A model generated the notes under the pieces. It was not told the origin of the DNA. It was given only the letters and a program-made list of their open reading frames with translations, and made no database searches. This document shows, piece by piece, positions 1 to 13,625 of a stretch of 64,000 nt of DNA. Positions within the stretch are counted from its first letter, which is position 1; the number at the start of each line of letters is the position of its first letter. The translations under genes and the position numbers were made by a program. Source of the stretch: Toxonevra muliebris (taxonomy: Eukaryota > Arthropoda > Insecta > Diptera > Pallopteridae); assembly GCA_963691655.1 (NCBI GenBank), contig OY829327.1, forward strand, positions 81,666,019-81,730,018, given 5' to 3'.

Positions 1-1250
1 ATTTGCTCTTGTTGAAAACGAGGTGTTGAAGCTTTTCCTGAAGTTTTATTTAGGTATCATATAGTCAGCATTATGTTGGTTCGGTATATTTGATACTTGT
101 GATAGAATTCTGCTGTGTCCGTAGTTTTTGGCAGTCCAGGCCCCTATTTCTCATAGCTACTAAGTAAATTTCTATGTTTTTTAGTTTTTTTAAGTTTTCG
201 TTCGTATATCTACCTAATTATCTTCATCTCTCTCTCTAAAATCGATTAACTCACATCTGACTTTGCAACCACCGTCACCTTAAATATTGTAATTGTAATA
301 TTTAAATATTTGATGCCAGTTGTTTTGGATTGAAAAGCATGATAAGATTTCGAGGGCATTAACTGGGGAACTGATACTGCATATTGAATTAGAAATCCTA
401 GGTTTTCAAATTATTAATCAAGATTTAAAACTAAAGCCTTTGACTTAAAAAAAAAAAAATGGGAACATAAGATTTTTAGTGCGCCGTCTTTTTGGATTTG
501 AATTTTAAGGCCAGATTTAAACCAGTGCCAATATAAACCCAAAAACTAAATAGAGAATAACACAAATAGCTTTTTACGAATTTCTAATCACTAAGTTTTA
601 CATGGAACGTCCGCAAAAAGCGGAGGGTTTCGGGTGTTAAACCCCCCCAATTGGGACTGGAAGTTCATTAATTTTTTCTTACTTATGTGTGCATTAACAA
701 AGAAATATCAATAAGGGAAACACAAATTTTGTGTTGAAACTAATGACAATATTAATAGTGTAGGCGCCTCCATTCACTGTTAACATGTTCGCAGACGTGA
801 ATCCTATAACATTCATTTTCATAGTGAAACAATGTGACATGAATGCTATAGCATTCAAATCTATAATACAAATTTCGACATTTAATTTTATATAGCTTCC
901 TCGTAATCCACAACTGAACTGAACGATGTATCGAAGTAAATGCTTTGGTATTCACTGTATATAACTAATAAAATTTGATATTGTTAGAACTTAGAAAAAA
1001 CGTATATATTCAAAATTTAAATCTTAAATACGTTTATTTAAGAGAGCCGCCATGTGTCTTTTTTTCCACCTCGATACAATTTTGAGTGTCCGCGAACGTG
1101 TTAAATTCGTGAAAGTGTTATAATAAGTTTTTTTTAATATAAACATTATCTTCCGAGTTGATCCAAATATCTTTTTAAGGCATCTGAAAATAACTATAAT
1201 ATGAAATTGAATTATATTTTAAAGTAAAGTAATACAATGAAGATGCTATA
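1..1250. other. AT-rich intergenic DNA, no gene seen
   Basis: No open reading frame here resembles a known protein and I see no terminal-repeat element with a target duplication. Short homopolymer runs and AT-rich sequence only. Confidence 0.5.
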
Positions 1251-1257
1251 TAGTTTC

Positions 1258-1378
1258 TTCTACATTCGTATTCACATTCGTATTCACATTCGCATCTACA
1301 TTCGTAATCGTATCCGCATTCGCATCAGTATTTCGCATCCACATTTGTCAACTTTTGACATTCACATCCGTATCTGTT
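1258..1378. repeat. Degenerate CATTCG-type simple repeat
   Basis: Repeated variants of ACATTCGTATTC and ACATTCGCATCC follow one another for about 120 bases. The period is near 6 or 12 with drift, as in an ageing minisatellite. No coding meaning is evident. Confidence 0.7.
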
Positions 1379-1410
1379 AAACTGACATCCAATGCATCAC
1401 TAGTTTTTAT

Positions 1411-1770
1411 CAACTTCATGTGGTTTAGGTATGAGAATAGTCTCCCTTACTCAATCATTCAGGAAGGGTGAATGTAACGAGAGAAACTTTTTCCTAACCA
1501 AAACTGGATAGCATGGAAAATGAAGACAGGTTTTTCCACGTTCAAGTCTTTCAAATTGCTGCAATGTGATTCAGGTGTTCCGTGAGATCTTCTGTAAGAT
1601 TAGAAGCATCTGGTCGTCTATTTTGATTTCTAGTAACCACTTGGTAGTTTAGGTCGGTGTATGTTGGTCTATTTCCACTTCGGGAGATTGAGGTATGGGA
1701 GTAGTCTTCTTAACTCAATCTATGCGATCTCTTCGAAGTAATTCGGAAAGGGTGAATGTAAATAGATAAT
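1411..1770. repeat. Diverged direct duplication
   Basis: Two related blocks, at about 1425-1485 and 1690-1765, share GGTATGRGARTAGTCT, then an ACTCAATC core, then GGAAAGGGTGAATGTAA or a close variant. They lie about 265 bases apart in the same orientation. This is probably an old segmental or element-internal duplication. Confidence 0.55.
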
Positions 1771-1959
1771 GTAAGTTAAGGCGAATTACCTCACATATAC
1801 CAACATTGGTCCATGGTGATTCCACAACTCTCTTTTGTGTGTGTTTTTTTTTTATAATGTTTACGTTAAGATAACAGACCAGGTTCTTTATCAAATTTGA
1901 ACGTACCAGTTTTCAATGCCATATTTTTCAGTATATACAATTAATTTAATTGTATCCAC

Positions 1960-2200
1960 TTCTTTCAATAATGTAAAGAAGACTAGCTGCAACCGTCTTT
2001 GAGCTATCAGTGGGCAAAAGCATAATATATGTTATAATGCCTCTTCTTCATCAGTGTCTTTACAGTTTCTACAACGGTTGTTTGCTGTGAAACCCATTCT
2101 ATAGGTATGAGGCAGTGAGGCACTAACCAATTGTAATGTCAAGTTATAGTTTACATTCTCTTCCTGTGAGAAGTAGGCAAATGTCTGGGCATGTACCAAA
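1960..2200 (-). pseudogene. Non-LTR retrotransposon ORF2 C-terminal fragment
   Basis: Read on the minus strand, about 2130-2040 gives a run like GFTANNRCRNCKDTDEEE, then a stop, then HILCFCPLIAQRRL. That is the pattern of the C-terminal CCHC-type knuckle that follows the RNase H domain in R1/I/Jockey-type ORF2 proteins (CRxC ... H ... C-PxLxxRR). The frame is broken by stops and has no intact upstream domain, so this is a decayed fragment. The strand and identity rest on the motif only. Confidence 0.6.
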
Positions 2201-2860
2201 TACCCATTACTGAACTAGCATCCATTGATCCGGGCGTTGTACTCAAATTTCTGAAGAAGACTGGACGAGATGGAGAAGCGGAGTGTGCAATCAATATTAA
2301 CCTCTCTAACAATACTTTAGCATCTACTTATTTGTTAATTCCAAGTAGAAAGAGAATATATACATACATCCTGACCTTGTCTAGGAGAAATAAATCTGAT
2401 AGCGCCTAGTCAGTGTGTCTAAGTCCAAGTCTAGCTAATTCGCCAATGTTCCGATATTAGAGTTGATACCGAAACTAAGACTAAGAGAAACAAGTTGTTT
2501 CTTGTATTGATTCACCAATTTAAAATATGTCATTTTTGAGTCCAGGATCTGATTAGCAGCTTGACTGTCTGTCTAGCTATATTTGATCTACTTTAATTAA
2601 GGTTGTCTACTAACCTGCATTCCATAGTTCTGCCTAAAATAAACTAGAAGAGTCAGGTAGATTGTAATTTTATGAGTGGAAACCAAAACTGACGCCACAA
2701 TAAATTTCGGAACCCTTGAAGTGATGAAAATTTAAAGTAATTTTTGGAATTAATTGCTGGTTTAAAAGTTCAAAAAACGTAAAAAATATTTTTTTATCGC
2801 TCTGGCACTGAATTATTTTCTCTTTTAAAATAATTTTTGCTGGTTTACTATAAGTATGAG

Positions 2861-3874
2861 CAGCGTTGCCATATTTTTTTGGGCAAAAACTGTAAAAAGT
2901 AAAAACAAAAACTGTATTTTGGAAAAAAGCTGTAACCTATATAAATGAAAAAACCAAAATTAAAATTTTTAATTTGAAAAGTTTCTCAGTCACTTGCCCA
3001 TCATTCCACCATACATTAAAAATTTATTGGATGCAATAATATAATAGTTTCCGCATGTTTGGGAGATGCTATGCTTTCTTGACCGAGGTAGAAATTTTAA
3101 ATCCCATAACTTCAGGGAAACCTAATACAATAATGGTACAAAATTTGGAAAAAAAAGTTCGCTTATTAGCTCATTAGCTCATCAGCCATCAGTCTGTTTT
3201 TGTTTGAAAAGAAATAACGTTTAACTGGTGTCAGATTCTACTCGCAAAAATGCTCTGAAACAGTTAAAATTTATTTATTTAAATAAATATGTAATAATAT
3301 TACTTAATAAAATAAAAAAAAACTGATTCCTTTAACAGATTCATTTAAAAATGTATAAAACAAATATATGATATTATTATTATAAAAAATTAAATAAATA
3401 AATAAGAAAAACGAAATAACATTCTTGTTTTGACTAGTTAAAAAATTAAATGAACATTCCTGAGTCCGATTTTTTGAGTAGTCACCGTTCACCAGTAAGC
3501 AAAACAACAATTGTAAAAGCTCTCAAAATGGTTTCATCAAATTTCTTGTACATTTCTCTTGATGCCACAAAATTTTGTTAAATTTTATAATTTTTTTAAG
3601 TAAGTCTTTTGTTCTTTTCAGCTAATTTTCGAATTTTAGTTTTGTTAGTATCAATTTGGGGAAACATTCGCTATGTGCAAGTGCTACCCTGAAATACAAT
3701 TACATTTTTATGATAACCAAAACATATTTGAGTCTATTCTGCATATTATTGCAGAAAGTGTAAAAACTTTAAAATTGGGGAATAAACTGTAATATTTGAG
3801 GGGAAATCTGTAAGACTGCATGCCGACCGAAAAAACTGTAATTTATAGATAAATCTGTTAATATGGCACCGCTA
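2861..3874. mobile_element. Non-autonomous hAT-like element
   Basis: The left end CAGCGTTGCCATATT and the reverse complement of the right end, TAGCGGTGCCATATT, match at 13 of 15 positions. The flanks are AGTATGAG (2853-2860) and CGTATGAG (3875-3882), an 8-bp duplication with one mismatch, which is the hAT hallmark. Short ACTGTAA-type subterminal motifs recur near both ends, also typical of hAT elements. No transposase reading frame is left. The length is 1,014 bp. Confidence 0.75.
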
Positions 3875-3882
3875 CGTATGAG

Positions 3883-5930
3883 TAACATTTTCGTTGTATA
3901 TTTTTTGTTGTCCTACTAAACGTATGAGTAATATTTTTGCTGCTTGTTTTTGATGCCGGCGAGCATTTGTTGTAACAATTTAAATACTTTCCTTTCAAGT
4001 ATTTTAAAGTACTTGAAATTTGTGACACTGCATTCTATTTTTCTATTCTTTTTTATTAAACAAGCATTTAATATTTATTTAACACTTTTTAGAGCACTTC
4101 AAAATGATAAAAGCTTTGCAATGGAATTTTTTATGCTGACACCAATATTCTTTGTAAATAAACTTTATACTTACTATTAAAAAAAAAATGTTGACACCAT
4201 GTCAATACTCTTGTTGTTATATTTACTAACAACTACAGACATATGTACATAAATCCATATCAGTTGATTCGATCAGAAAATATTTTAGCTAATTGATTTG
4301 GTTGGAATTAAATTCACATAACTCTGTATTTGTTAAACAATGAGAATAGTTAATTTATTGTTTATATTTACAAACAAGTAGTTTATTTGTATTTTTTTTT
4401 TCACATTTATAAATTTTTAAAATTCAACATTAGAAAGTCAATTGAAAATGGCAGCTACCGATTGCGTAACTCTACACTATTATCTATCATATACATAAAA
4501 TGTATACATATTGAAAACCTCATCAGTCTAGACTTAGGTCACTCTCATGATACAATTTCCAGTTCAATTAGTCATAGTTTGAACATTTTCTCTTCTGGAA
4601 GCTATTGCGTCTAAAGCTAAAGTTACCATCTTCTTAATTTTCTTTCTTTAAACTTACTGTGATTTTAATCTAACTAAATGCTTATTAAAATTTCACTTAT
4701 CATTTTAAATAATTGGACAACTGAGATTTAATTCCCACACATTTCTTTTGTGTAAGATATTTAGATTAGTGGAAACTTTAAAAATAAATAACAACAATGC
4801 CTTGAATAGAATTCTGTTTCTGTCGTTTTGTTTTTGTACTATATAAGATACCTAAACATCACTTTCATTTGTCTAGTTCAAAACTGAGTTTTAATATCTT
4901 TTGTCAATCTAAACTTTAAAAAACAGTTTTAAAAAGTAAGAGTAAGATATAAATACCAAAAACTTATCTCCCTTCAAATTTTGTTTGATTGCACAATTCT
5001 CATTTAAAACAAATTGAAAAGCAAAACGAAATTTTCTTTTTCATAAAGACAATGCCCGCACAAAGAAGCAACTCAAATGGCATAAATTACATGATTTGCG
5101 TAACGAATTGCTTCCACTTTCAACGTATGCTCTAAATAGAAATAAAAAATTTTAAATTTAGCTTTGAAATAAAAGAAATATTTTTGTTTGAATTTCTGGT
5201 ATTATGAAAGCAAAAAAAAAAAATTGTTGTCTACTTCAAATGACTGCAATAAATCAAATAGTAAATGAATATATTGGAATATTTGACAAGCAAAATAATT
5301 TACATGCAATCGATTTGATATTTAATTTTGAGTTGCAGCATCGATGTAAAATTTATAGCTCGCAATTAGAATCTAAATTGCAAAATATAAGTTGAATCCC
5401 AGAAATTCAAAGATAGTATTTAGAGTTCTAACTCAACTGTTCTGCTTTCAATAAACCCATGGTAATATTACGAGAATATAAAATGACATAAATTTTTACT
5501 GATGAATTCAAAATTTTCTAGTTCTATCATCTGTACAAAATTTACGAATCATTCAGTTCCAAGCCCAAGTAATTCACTTTTTATCTGATTTGAGATTTTA
5601 TGACTTTAACAAACTAAAACGAACTTCTTATGCACCTTGATACGAGGATAACCAATCACAATAACAATCAGAGAGTTATAGGAGAGATCTGACGGCATCT
5701 GCAGTCACCAACGAAGATTGAACATACTCTTTTCAAATAATATAGTGAGATTTGGTACCAAAGCAAAAAATCTGAAAAAATACATGGAAAAATACATAAA
5801 AAAAGTTAAAGAGTTTAAAAAATTGAGATTGGATAAATAAATAGATGTGGCAAGGGTTGAAATAAAAAAATAAACAAAAATCTAAAAAAAAACATTACAA
5901 AACTACCACATCTGATCCAAGAAGTACAAG
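3883..5930. other. Intergenic DNA, no gene seen
   Basis: AT-rich sequence with short chance reading frames only. Next to the preceding element, CGTATGAGTAA occurs again about 40 bases downstream (near 3921), a small local duplication. Confidence 0.5.
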
Positions 5931-5938
5931 GTATGGAT

Positions 5939-7747
5939 TAGTGTCCAACCGAAGGTGATTTTTTGGCCGAAGCCGATATTCGGCCATTCATCTAACCTTC
6001 GGCCGAAGCCGAAGACGGAAGAATTTTTAAAATATAAAAAATAAAAAACTGAAAGTAAATATTTTTTACCTATGTATTTGGAAACATATACAGAAAAATA
6101 TAAATAGTAGATTCTCCAAATAAAAAACTGGCTAAATAACTGTTCACTATCGAAGGAGCTGACAAATATTATTTATTTTAAGAATCATTTAACAATTGAT
6201 TTACGTCAAAATATACAGTTACATCGACTATATATCTGTAGAACGACTGTCGTTCAACGAAACCTGTGTCAAAGAAAAAGTTGGCCGATGGCTGCCATGA
6301 TTCTGCTTTTCTAAAATCAAAGATTGAATCAGCGTATTAATCGATAGGTCTATCGGAACCGGAACCAGAACCCTCTAGTTCCCAAATTTTTGATTGATTT
6401 AAAAAAAATTGGGATTGATAAATTTTAATGTAAAAAGCATAAATCTGATCTCAAAACCCTAACAAATTTAATGGGTGTGGTTTTATGAAGCCGGAAAAGT
6501 TGAATGCCTAAAAGTATTTTGTATTGAATAAACTTTTTGTCAATTTTTTTTAAATAACTAAATATTTTGTATAAAAAATTTAAATTCCTAGCTACTCACA
6601 GCTAGTTTTTTTATCTGGCTAGTATGACGGGAAGTATTTTATTTATATTTTTAATTTTTATCTCAAATTCAAACAAAATAATTGATTTTTTTGTTTTTGA
6701 CAATTCTTGACTTTGACTGTCGCTAACATCATAATAACACATAACTAATGTATTTTTTAAAAGCTTGGGAAATTCCATAAACGATGTGATAAAATGTAGC
6801 AATAAAAAACTATTAAGGTGGTAATTAAATCCGTTTTGATGATGACTGTCTAGAAACACGTTTGGGAACTAGAAGATTAAGTAAAATATTGAAAATTCAA
6901 TTTTTGTTAATTCATTAAAAGTTTGTATTTTTATATATCTAGTTTTGAAAATAAGTATTTGATTTTTATCATTTTTTTAACTATTTCAATTTAAATAAAA
7001 AACTTTGAGAGATATCACAATGATCCTGGTTCAAAGGGAGTAGAACTACAGTTGGATTAAAGATACGATGAAAATTTAAGCGCAATCAGTTAATTCGTTT
7101 TGGAGATATTGTGGCAGCCATTTCGAAAAATGCCGTTTTGAGAAAAACTAGTTTCAAAGTTGAAATATGCATGATTGCTATATTAGGGCCTGCAAATAAA
7201 CATCTGTAACTTTCAATCGACTCTGAATTTCAAAGAATCCCTTTACACATATATTCTAGAGCGATTTTAGCCAAAACAATTTTCAATATTTTTGACCTCC
7301 TTGAAAGCAAAAAAAAAAAAAAATGAAGCGCCAGTAATGGAAAATGTCGTCTTTTCTAACAATTCACGCTTCTTTTCAATACGCATCAAGTCTTCCTTAA
7401 AAAGTAAAAAAGTTTTGCACGTTTAAAAAAAATCACTGATTACTGTTTGTACGATTGTAAATCTGTTGGTTATTTCAAAAGTAAAGATGGAACAAGCTAA
7501 CGGAGAAAATATAACACAGAAATTGTAATGTAAATACTTTATAAAACCAATTCATATTTATATATTTGTATAAATTCTTACTGCCAATCTATATTAAAAA
7601 TTATTATAAAATAAAATGCTTATAATCTTCGGCTTCGGCAAATACTTCGGCCAAAACTTCGGCCATTTTTTGCCGAAGCCGATGCCGAAGGTGCAATTTT
7701 AGGCCGAATAGCCGAAGAGCCGAAGCCGAATAATCGATCGGACACTA
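5939..7747. mobile_element. hAT-like element inserted in a retrotransposon
   Basis: The left end TAGTGTCCAACCG and the inverted right end TAGTGTCCGATCG agree at 11 of 13 bases, including a perfect TAGTGTCC. The perfect 8-bp duplication GTATGGAT flanks the element at 5931-5938 and 7748-7755. Both subterminal regions are crowded with TTCGGC/GCCGAA hexamers in both orientations (about 5950-6025 and 7628-7730). The 1,809-bp interior has no recognisable transposase. Removing the insert joins a reading frame that continues into the RNase H fragment downstream, so the host site was a non-LTR retrotransposon. Confidence 0.88.
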
Positions 7748-8640
7748 GTATGGATAGCAACACGGAATGAATGGAACAACGGCATGATAGTAAATAACTT
7801 CGACACCATAGTATTTACGGACAGATCCAAGATTAACAGTGGTGTGGAACAGCAGGAATCTAGGCTTTAATCGATCTGTCCGCCTCCCTAGCTCTGCTAG
7901 TGTATTACAGGCTGAAATGCTAGCAATAAGGAAGGCAAGTAGAAAGCTTAAAACAGATCACACCTTTAAGGCACATATCGCTATCTTTTAGGATAGCCAG
8001 GCCGCAATCAGGGCTCTTGATTCAGCCGTCAAATCACCTAGCCTGGTAATGAAATGCAAAGATAGTCTTACGGACCCAGCCCGACAGTACAACATTACCC
8101 TGATATGGGTCACGGGTCACCGGAACATTGAGGGTAATGAAATGGCTGACGAGCTAGCCCGTAAAGACTCTACACTGCAGGAATCCTTGGCTGAGCAGGT
8201 ACTCACACCACTAAACTCGGTCAAGCGAGAAATCTCTACAAAATACCTCACAAGAGCCAATAGCAGATGGACCAGTTTGCGGACCTGCAAAATAAGCAGA
8301 GCAATATGGCCTGTCGACGACTGGAGAAAAACAGTGCAACTAATACACAAAAACTGGAAGGATATCTCAAGATGGCTCATTGGTAAGCAAGTAGCCAAAA
8401 TGAGAATTCCGCATAACCGCACTTGCCGCAGCTGCGATTATCCGGAGGAAAAAGAGACTATCTCTCACTTTCTCTGTGAATGCCCGGCTCTGGGATGAAA
8501 ACTCTAGGCAAAACCTCTCTTCAATAACCTTAGGGAACTAGGTGAAGTAAGTCCATACGAACTACTAAGCTTCATACACCAGTCGGGATGGATCTGATTA
8601 CTCCGCCTGAACAATAAAACCATTCAAACCAAAAACAACT
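7748..8640 (+). pseudogene. Non-LTR retrotransposon RNase H and C-terminal knuckle, decayed
   Basis: Translation shows an RNase H domain with all four acidic positions visible in order: the Asp of FTDRSK (near 7820), the Glu of LQAEMLAI, the Asp of DSQAA, and the Asp of GNEMADELAR (near 8150). The WVTGHRNIEGNE segment is the usual domain core. It is followed by the C-terminal knuckle CRSC ... ETISHFLCECPAL around 8425-8495. Two in-frame stops (near 7868 and 7999) break it before the longest open stretch at 8049-8498. No reverse transcriptase is attached, so the copy is 5' truncated or rearranged. The closest type is an I/R1/Loa-like ORF2 carrying RNase H. Confidence 0.85.
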
Positions 8641-11600
8641 GAGAAAGTGGTATCAAAACGGCGCATTACCGCTAATTGGGTTCGTGGGACGAAATGCCAC
8701 TTTAACAATAACAGCAACCACATCCGAGGAAAAAAATTACAAGAACTACAGAACTTCGACACTAATGTCACCATGATTTAGAGGAAAAAAAGAAAAATGC
8801 TAACTCAAAAAGTAACATTATTAAATTTGAATTCGAAACAATCAAACATCTATATCTTAATTGTTCTTGTTCTTCTTAAGGGGTCTTACTACCTAAAAAT
8901 TTTCAAAATCAGTTTTTTTCCAATCTTTTTTTATATATAAATTCTAGTTCAGATGATATCTTTGATTTTTTTGATCATACAGTCAGTTGATATCATGTCA
9001 ACCACCGATTTTTATTTTTAAATATTAAAAAAAAAAATTATATTTGTTATTTTTAAACATTAATAAACATGTAAGCGAAATTTTAAAATTATATATTTTA
9101 TGGTTATATATATAAATAAAGTTGGAAAAAAAAAATTTATTTTGAAAATTATTTTGTAGACTAGATTTTGCATTTTCTTAAGCCTTGGTAGGCCCAAGAA
9201 ACAGTTTTATGTGTGAATCAATACAAACTTTATCTTCAATTACACTTTGAATCGAGCTATTGATTAATGAAAAACGAGAACTTCAGAGTTAAAAAAGACG
9301 CTTAACTTAACTAACCCAGAAAATTCCAGCTGGAATATTGATCCAGAGTATGTTCCTTTTCTATTCCATATGGAAAACTCTTTGCTTAAGAGAGGAAGCG
9401 AATAAGTTAATTTTATTTATTTATTTCCTAATGCCACAAAATTTACATCTTATATATTACAGGCATTAGTTACATATATGAATTTTTAAGATTAGATTTA
9501 AGTAAAAATAAAACAATTAAATTTAAAAGTAAAAAGGACAGTAAGAATTATGCAATACATACAATATCAACAAAATTAATTAAATTACAAAAAATATCTT
9601 TAATTTGACTTTTATTTAACAATTAGCAAAAAGTCAATATATGGGATGACAAAGAAAATCAAAAATTAAATAAAGAATAATAATAATATTTTTTAAATAT
9701 TCTGAAATAATTTTTTTTTCGTTTTTCAGCCATAAATTCTAGTAAATAAAGAGTTTTTTCTAATGCAAAATCAATAATATAGAATTAAAATGTTTGCTTT
9801 TCACTTTTAGATTGTAGTCTTAATTTGTAATTTGCTTTATTTTGTTTAAAAAATATTTATCGGAGAGCATCAAGTGTAGGGTACTCTTAATATAGAATAA
9901 CATTTGGCTATAATTTAGTATTAATATACCAAATATGGACGTGATTAACCTATTTTAAAAGTGAGCAAACGATGCCCACAAATATTTCAAAATCGTAAAA
10001 ATTACAAAATTAAAAACCACTAAAAAATAATTTTATCACGCTTCCTTTTCCTAGACGAACCACTGTGAGCCTTTGCATAACTTGTAAAGCTATAAAACTT
10101 AAACAAATAAAATTCTACAATTTGAATAGATGCGAAAAGTTGGAAAGTATTACTAATAGTAATTCAAATCATGTTAGAAAAATGCAATCAAATTTTAATC
10201 AAAACGGCTCTTTGACATAGCTGCAAATACAAATTATAAAAGGCTCCAAAAAAATACAAGCAATTATTTTTACAGCAGATTTTTACTTTTAGATATTTCC
10301 AATCATACTGAAACTATAGTATACCCACAATTTGAGCTTCTTAGAGTTTGAAGAAATGGTAGGAAAAAATTCCTTCGAATTTCATTATAAAATTATATCC
10401 TGTTTTTGGAATCATTTTTCATTCTTTTTTTGTTTAATTTTTTATCTTTTTTTCATTTAATTTTGGAGTGTTTTTTCATCATTTTGGGGTTATATTTAAT
10501 TTCAATAATTGGGGCATTATTTCATTACGAAAGGATATACTAAAATTTCATTATTTATATTTAAAATCTGTTTTTCTATTTTTATTACAGTTTCGAAATC
10601 GTAACCATAAAATATTTCAGTTTTTTCAGGTACAAGTGCCAATACCAGATTTTCAATATTCAGGTGTGCTGAACGGGGGATACTGATCCCAGTATTTCTT
10701 TATGCCTAAAAGTATGCATCATTAGAATGCACAGAAGAATGGAGTAAGGTATAAAAATAAGAAATTAAAAAACAAAATAATTACCAAAGTTTTGACTTTA
10801 ATTTGCCATTTTTGTTTCTAACAAAGTAACGAAATATTTAAAACTAAAAAATTATCTGTAGTGTAATAATAATATAATGAAGTAGTATGTATAATGTGTT
10901 TCGAAAAAGACGAAGTTTTTCAAAGATCAAAGTATGTATGCCCTACAAAATTGGATTTTTAGAATCTCTATTGTAATTAAAAATACGTAATTTTGTAACT
11001 GCTCCCTGAAAATATAAAGTTCCCAATGTACAAAACTTCATATAAGATATACTAAAATTCTTACTCAGTTGAAAAGATAATAAAGTAATTTAATTATTTC
11101 AAGATTATACAAAATCTCAGGTTTTTACTAATAAAAAATTTAATTGCTTCAAGCTACCGCTGCTCCGATGTAGGATGGTATTTCAGCTTTCTAAACTTTT
11201 GTTTTATTATCATGTACATTAAGTTTTATTTTCATGAAAGTACATTTAAAACTAAAAGAAGCTACTTATTTATTTTGTGGTTATTTGCGATGAAAGTGAA
11301 AATTTTAATACTTTTAAGAGTTTTATTTAAAACATATTGTCGCGTGGTTTTGTCATTTTTCCTAATGAAGATTATTTAAAATTGTTAAACATATTAAATT
11401 TTGCAACTGTTTTTCAATAAACATTAATAAAATATAAATATAAATTTTATAAACTAGTTTTTACATACCAAATGTTAGTTTTTAACGAAAAATTAATCCA
11501 AAAGGAGAATGAATGAAATGTCAATGTTGCGTTCACTTTATGTTATTTGATTGGAAAATTATTTTCAAGCAATATTTCTCGCACTTTTCACAGAAACACA

Positions 11601-13620
11601 AAAAACCCTTAACACGAACACACAGACTAAAATCTCTTCCACACACAAAATTGCCTATTAATTTTAAAGGCAATGCGAAAAAAACAAAACTATGGAAGGA
11701 AGAAAGTAAAGATAATAGAATTTTATCACGGCAGTTAAACTCAATTTGCAGCTTAATTTGTTGCTTTGATTTTTAGCGTACACACGCGTTGTTCGGTTGT
11801 CCTTGTAAATGAAACAAAGAAGTTACCGTTATTTATTTGAAATTCACCTAACGGAATAATAAAAACATGAAACGGGATAATGAAATGCGTATTCACCGTT
11901 ATGGTTTACTCCAACAATTAACGGGACCTAATCAAATTGCGCGAAATAATTTTATTGTATGTACGTATATAATTTATGTACGTATCTATGTATGTATGCA
12001 TGTATTTCGTTGATGTTTGGTAGCGACGCTCGAGTACTTGAATCACGGAACAGAGTGTATAAACTAAGCTAACGTTACTTTTTCCGTCCGTTACTTTTAC
12101 TGTTACTTTTTACTTTAAAGGTTAAGTACAAAGCGCTATGCGTTTATCGTTGTATTGTGAACGTTGAAAAGAACGCAACAGGCTGACGTCGTAAGTAGAA
12201 CTCAAAGTATAAAGTTCTTATCGCTGGTTTTTATATTCAACGAACAAAATGTGTACGCGCTATATAACAGCAGCAACATCAAAAAAAAAAAAACCAAAAT
12301 GAAGCCAAATGCTAAAATGTTGCCAAAAACGAAATGAAACGAATCGAAGCGAATGAAATTGCAAAACAACGAACCAAGCAAGCGAATCGCATTCAATAGA
12401 GCAACGAATGTAGTCCTTAATTGTTGTTGTTGCTGGTCATGCGTTCGAAAAACGTAGCAACAAACGCATGTGAAACAGGTGGTAATGTTGATGCAACATG
12501 CCCGCAAAGTAAAAATTTATGAATGAAATTATGTTGCTTGCGAGAGGGAGATAGAGTTGTAAACATTGTTGCTGAGCAACATTTGCGTAGGGTGAAGAAT
12601 ATTAATGAAAACGTTATATTTAAGTTGATAACCGTATGGCAATGCAGTTGTACGTATGTATGTGTATGATAGAGAGAGAGAGAGAGAGAGCTCGCGGACA
12701 AATGAGCGTAGTATCAGTGGATGCGGATGTGGTTGGTTATGCTTACACTTCATTGCATTAAAACTTCATACACACATATCTTCACACACACAACATACAC
12801 ACTTACAAGGAAATTGTTATATTTATATAAAATAAATTGTTGTCAAAAATGCAATTAAAATTTATGAATTGTTTTAAAAGACAAAAAGTAATTAATTTGT
12901 TTATCCCCAATGTTTGCTTGAGCTTCTCTTCATAAGTGAATCATATGCGTTTTGACATATTCCAATTATTTGCATTGAGGTGTGAAATTTTTTCATTACA
13001 ATTTGTCATTATAATTTGTCATTTTCATCAATATCATTTGCTGTTTTGTTTTACTTTTCCTTTTTTGTTTACCACATCATTTCATCTCATCTCATTTCAT
13101 ATGCACAATTAATTATGAACGCTGCCTGTACATCAACAACAACAATGTTATCATTTACTGTTACATTCATCGTCTACTTTTATGGTTTTCTACCTTATTC
13201 ACTTCTTTTTTTTTAATTATACTGCTGTCATTTTATACTATGACATTTCCTTTAAAAAATATTCACGCTATACTGTCTCTTTGTTGTTTTATATATACGT
13301 AGTAGTTCAACGCTATTAAGTCTTGTTCCGTTGCTGTCAAATTGATACTGACGTCCGTGTGCATATGTAAGCGTTTCATCAATCTATAGTCACAAGTACA
13401 GTGGAATTGGCAACATAAATTAACACACTAGTTACAGTCTGGAGTGAGAAATTAAATGGAATTAAACAAGCTCTTTAAGAAGTGTTCCAATTTAAAGAAA
13501 AAATTAAAACTTTTTGTCGATCCTTACCGTGTTCAGTTCGCCGAAGAAACAAACCTATTTTGATCCTTGAACCATTTTATTAAAAGTTATCTGCGCCGCA
13601 AAAATATTGCAAGAAGTAGC
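8641..13620. other. Long intergenic stretch, no gene supported
   Basis: No host coding exon or complete element is recognised. A possible piggyBac-type end (TTAA followed by GGGGTCTTACTACC) sits at 8877, without a partner found. The part from about 11,760 to 12,800 is less AT-biased and lacks obvious transposon ends, so it could hold regulatory DNA or an untranslated exon of a neighbouring gene. I see nothing that proves it. Reading frames on both strands at 12,200-12,750 are low-complexity and look like chance. Confidence 0.45.
12668..12691. repeat. GA dinucleotide microsatellite
   Basis: An uninterrupted run of about eleven GA units lies in otherwise unique-looking DNA. GA tracts can bind GAGA factor in flies, but length and place alone do not show function. 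Confidence 0.85.
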
Positions 13621-13625
13621 GTACG

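Noticed and set aside
2191..2409. 72-codon plus-strand frame with a mixed composition
   Set aside because: No motif, no splice signals and no recognised homology; may be chance.
12202..12753. Three overlapping minus-strand frames
   Set aside because: Low-complexity, Ser/Leu/Phe-rich, no domain; driven by GA and CAA repeats.
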